From positions 312,244 to 376,243 of the forward strand of contig NZ_KK211309.1 in assembly GCF_000621585.1 (NCBI RefSeq): a DNA stretch of 64,000 nucleotides, given 5' to 3'. The position numbers and the translations under genes were made by a program. Position 1 is the first letter of the stretch. Each line of letters starts with the position of its first letter. Positions 62,337 to 64,000 of the stretch are shown in pieces. The notes under the pieces are model-generated. The model worked only from the letters and a program-made list of their open reading frames with translations, did no database searches and was not told where the DNA came from. Source of the stretch: [Eubacterium] cellulosolvens LD2006. Its GTDB lineage: Bacteria; Bacillota; Clostridia; Lachnospirales; Lachnospiraceae.

Positions 62337-63314
62337 ATGAGCAAAATACTCAAATGTTGTACAAAAGGAAAACTTTACACACCGGCCGGTGACAGCTGGC
62401 TCGTTCGTGTTGTGAATACAGAGGAGCATACGACTTTGTATTTTAAGGAATACGACGGCTATGGCACACAGTTCGGGACCAGGGTGGATTTTTTTGATGA
62501 TGCCATGGGTATCCTGCGGACAGAGTGTGAAGTCATTATCCGGGAAATCATTCCGGCTCCCGATCCGGCCAGTGGTGAAGAAGATCGTCGCAAGAAGATC
62601 GATATGGAAGCACAGGAAGGAGAACACTGGGTCGGCAGATGCAAGATTAACGACGTGACGAAGATCACACAGCGGCATTTGGATGTGCGGGCGGATGTAA
62701 ATATCCCTCTTACCTTCACATCGGATCTTGCCGGTGAATTTGAGGGAACCATCGTCAATCTCAGTGCAGGCGGTATCCAGCTCGTCACAAAGCAGGAACT
62801 TGAGATGGGAGATGTCCTCTTCTTCACATATGCTTTCCGAACCCTTGAGCGTCCCTTCAGTGTGAGAATCCTCCACAGGCGAGAGACGGATGAAATGGGT
62901 ATTCATTATGGCTGCTGCTTCATCGGCATGACAACCGGAGGAGAGCTGGCAGTCAGAGGATACGTATTCAAGACCCTTAGGAATCAGGCGAATGCCGAGG
63001 AAATCCGGCGTCGGGAAGAGATTCTCAAGAGAGATATGGAGGAGCGTCTCCGCAGGCTTCGCGCAGATGCGCTGGCACAGGATCCGAAGTATGCGGAAGC
63101 TGTCAGGAGGAAGCAGCAGAGCGAAGCGAAGGCGATGGGTATCGATCCGGCGGTTGTGTATCCGAAGTCCCCGGATGATGTTCTGAGGGATGCGGGTGTG
63201 AAATCCAGAGAAGGACAGGGGCGTGCTGAGGATATGAAGGCTCATGTGAAGAACCAGCAGGCCAGGACGACTACCGTGCGAACCAGCAATGTGCAGGGGA
63301 TAAAGAGAGTCTGA
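62337..63314 (+). CDS. PilZ-domain (YcgR-like) c-di-GMP receptor protein
   Basis: 325 residues. The N-terminal YcgR-like beta domain (about 1-105) is followed by PilZ (about 115-220) with QRHLDVR in place of QRRxxxR and an intact NLSAGGIQL. One Arg of the ligand motif is replaced by His, so c-di-GMP affinity may be altered. The C-terminal 100 residues are charged helix (RRREEILKRDMEERLRRLRA). YcgR-type proteins brake the motor when c-di-GMP is high; position in the flagellar locus fits. Confidence 0.82.
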   Translation: MSKILKCCTKGKLYTPAGDSWLVRVVNTEEHTTLYFKEYDGYGTQFGTRVDFFDDAMGILRTECEVIIREIIPAPDPASGEEDRRKKIDMEAQEGEHWVGRCKINDVTKITQRHLDVRADVNIPLTFTSDLAGEFEGTIVNLSAGGIQLVTKQELEMGDVLFFTYAFRTLERPFSVRILHRRETDEMGIHYGCCFIGMTTGGELAVRGYVFKTLRNQANAEEIRRREEILKRDMEERLRRLRADALAQDPKYAEAVRRKQQSEAKAMGIDPAVVYPKSPDDVLRDAGVKSREGQGRAEDMKAHVKNQQARTTTVRTSNVQGIKRV

Positions 63315-63327
63315 TAAGGATTATCCT

Positions 63328-64000
63328 ATGAAGATTAATCTTGTAATGATTGTAAAAAACGAGGAGCGCAGTATCGAGAGAAGTCTTTCGGCTGTCGCTC
63401 CTCTTGTCAATGATATGGTGATCGTAGATACCGGTTCCACCGACCGGACAAAAGACATCGTAAAAAGAATCGGGAATCGTCACGCGGGAGGAACCCTGCG
63501 CCTGTATGATTATGAATGGCAGGACGATTTTTCCGCGGCGAGAAATTTTGCTCTTGAGAAATCGGATACAGACGGGGCGGCAGATTACAATCTGGTTCTG
63601 GATGCCGATGAATATCTGCAGCCGTTTCTTATGAGAGAGTTCTACGCATTTATTCATCGGATGGAGGATAAATACGGAAAGAACTGGAGCGGAGCCATCA
63701 AACGGATCGACAGCTTCGGTGAGGGCGATGCGGCTCGAATTACCGCAATTGTGAGATTGCACCCTGCAGGAGTCAGATATCGTGGCGTGATTCATGAACA
63801 GCCGGTGACAAGCGGCCCCTGCATCCTGACAAGTCTCGTGGCGGAACATGACGGTTACCTGCAGAAGGGAAAAGGGGAGCGGAATCTGGAATACCTCCGG
63901 AGAACTCTGGAAGAGACACCCGGGGATCCCTATCTCAACTATCAGATGGGCATTACCCTGCGGAATCTGGGGCAGAATACGGATAGTCTTCCTTATTTTG
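63328..64000 (+). CDS. Glycosyltransferase family 2 protein (3' partial)
   Basis: Open from ATG at 63328 to the window end, 224 residues visible. MKINLVMIVKNEERSIERSL, VDTGSTDRTKDI and the DxD metal site in LVLDADEYL are the GT-A nucleotide-sugar fold. HPAGVRYRGVIHEQP and the start of TPR-like helices (PYLNYQMGITLRNLGQN) suggest the GT2-TPR type often found in flagellar loci. Flagellin or flagellar glycan transfer is a reasonable inference. AAGGA lies upstream; 13 bases from the PilZ gene. Confidence 0.85.
   Translation, partial: MKINLVMIVKNEERSIERSLSAVAPLVNDMVIVDTGSTDRTKDIVKRIGNRHAGGTLRLYDYEWQDDFSAARNFALEKSDTDGAADYNLVLDADEYLQPFLMREFYAFIHRMEDKYGKNWSGAIKRIDSFGEGDAARITAIVRLHPAGVRYRGVIHEQPVTSGPCILTSLVAEHDGYLQKGKGERNLEYLRRTLEETPGDPYLNYQMGITLRNLGQNTDSLPYF

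Overview
The window reads as a chromosomal segment of a motile, Gram-positive, Clostridia-type anaerobe, most like Lachnospiraceae. The evidence is a complete gram-positive flagellar operon with FliY (CheC-FliN fusion), FlbD, a TIGR02530-type protein, MotA/MotB inside the fli operon and the FliW/CsrA pair. There are also strong AGGAGG ribosome sites and many c-di-GMP genes. No rRNA, tRNA, CRISPR array or insertion sequence was recognised.

Layout. Positions 1-3.7 kb carry the end of an unknown gene, a Fur-family regulator and a PAS-GGDEF-EAL protein. Positions 3.8-8.9 kb (minus strand) carry an ABC-2 exporter (ATPase, two permeases) with a LuxR-type two-component system. Positions 9.0-10.5 kb hold an AT-rich noncoding patch and a NifX-like/SlyD-like fusion with a Cys-rich linker. 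Positions 10.7-17.3 kb are a c-di-GMP block: an HD-GYP phosphodiesterase, a membrane GGDEF protein and an 1133-residue PAS/GGDEF/EAL protein. Positions 17.6-21 kb hold a soluble PocR-type receptor and a secreted NlpC/P60 hydrolase. Positions 21.3-47.6 kb are the main flagellar operon, preceded by a housekeeping promoter and a c-di-GMP-I riboswitch with terminator. Its gene order is fliE-F-G-H-I-J-K-flgD-TIGR02530-flgE-flbD-motA-motB-fliM-cheY-flgC-fliY-O-P-Q-R-flhB-flhA-fliA-flgF/G-flgG-cheD-cheV-comFB. Positions 48-53.6 kb hold fliD, fliS, a FliT/FlgN-like small protein and an unusual nucleotidyltransferase-like protein. Positions 53.9-59.1 kb (minus strand) hold flgM-flgN-flgK-flgL-fliW-csrA. 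Positions 59.5-64 kb hold a FliK-like protein, an FlhB C-domain paralogue, a lytic transglycosylase, a PilZ-type protein and the start of a glycosyltransferase.

How it works together. Flagellar export, motor and late genes sit beside enzymes that probably make and break c-di-GMP, and beside likely receptors for it (riboswitch, PilZ, ComFB). Several c-di-GMP and late flagellar genes have FliA/SigD-like promoter boxes with the same 14-base spacing. This suggests that c-di-GMP turnover is wired into the flagellar regulon, and that c-di-GMP in turn shuts the main operon off through the riboswitch.

The points most worth a second look are: motB split by an in-frame TAG codon; FliY with three FliM-type CheY-docking-like motifs in a tandemly duplicated linker; absence of flgB, flhF and flhG from an otherwise full set; and a palindromic intergenic repeat that attaches to transcription terminators.
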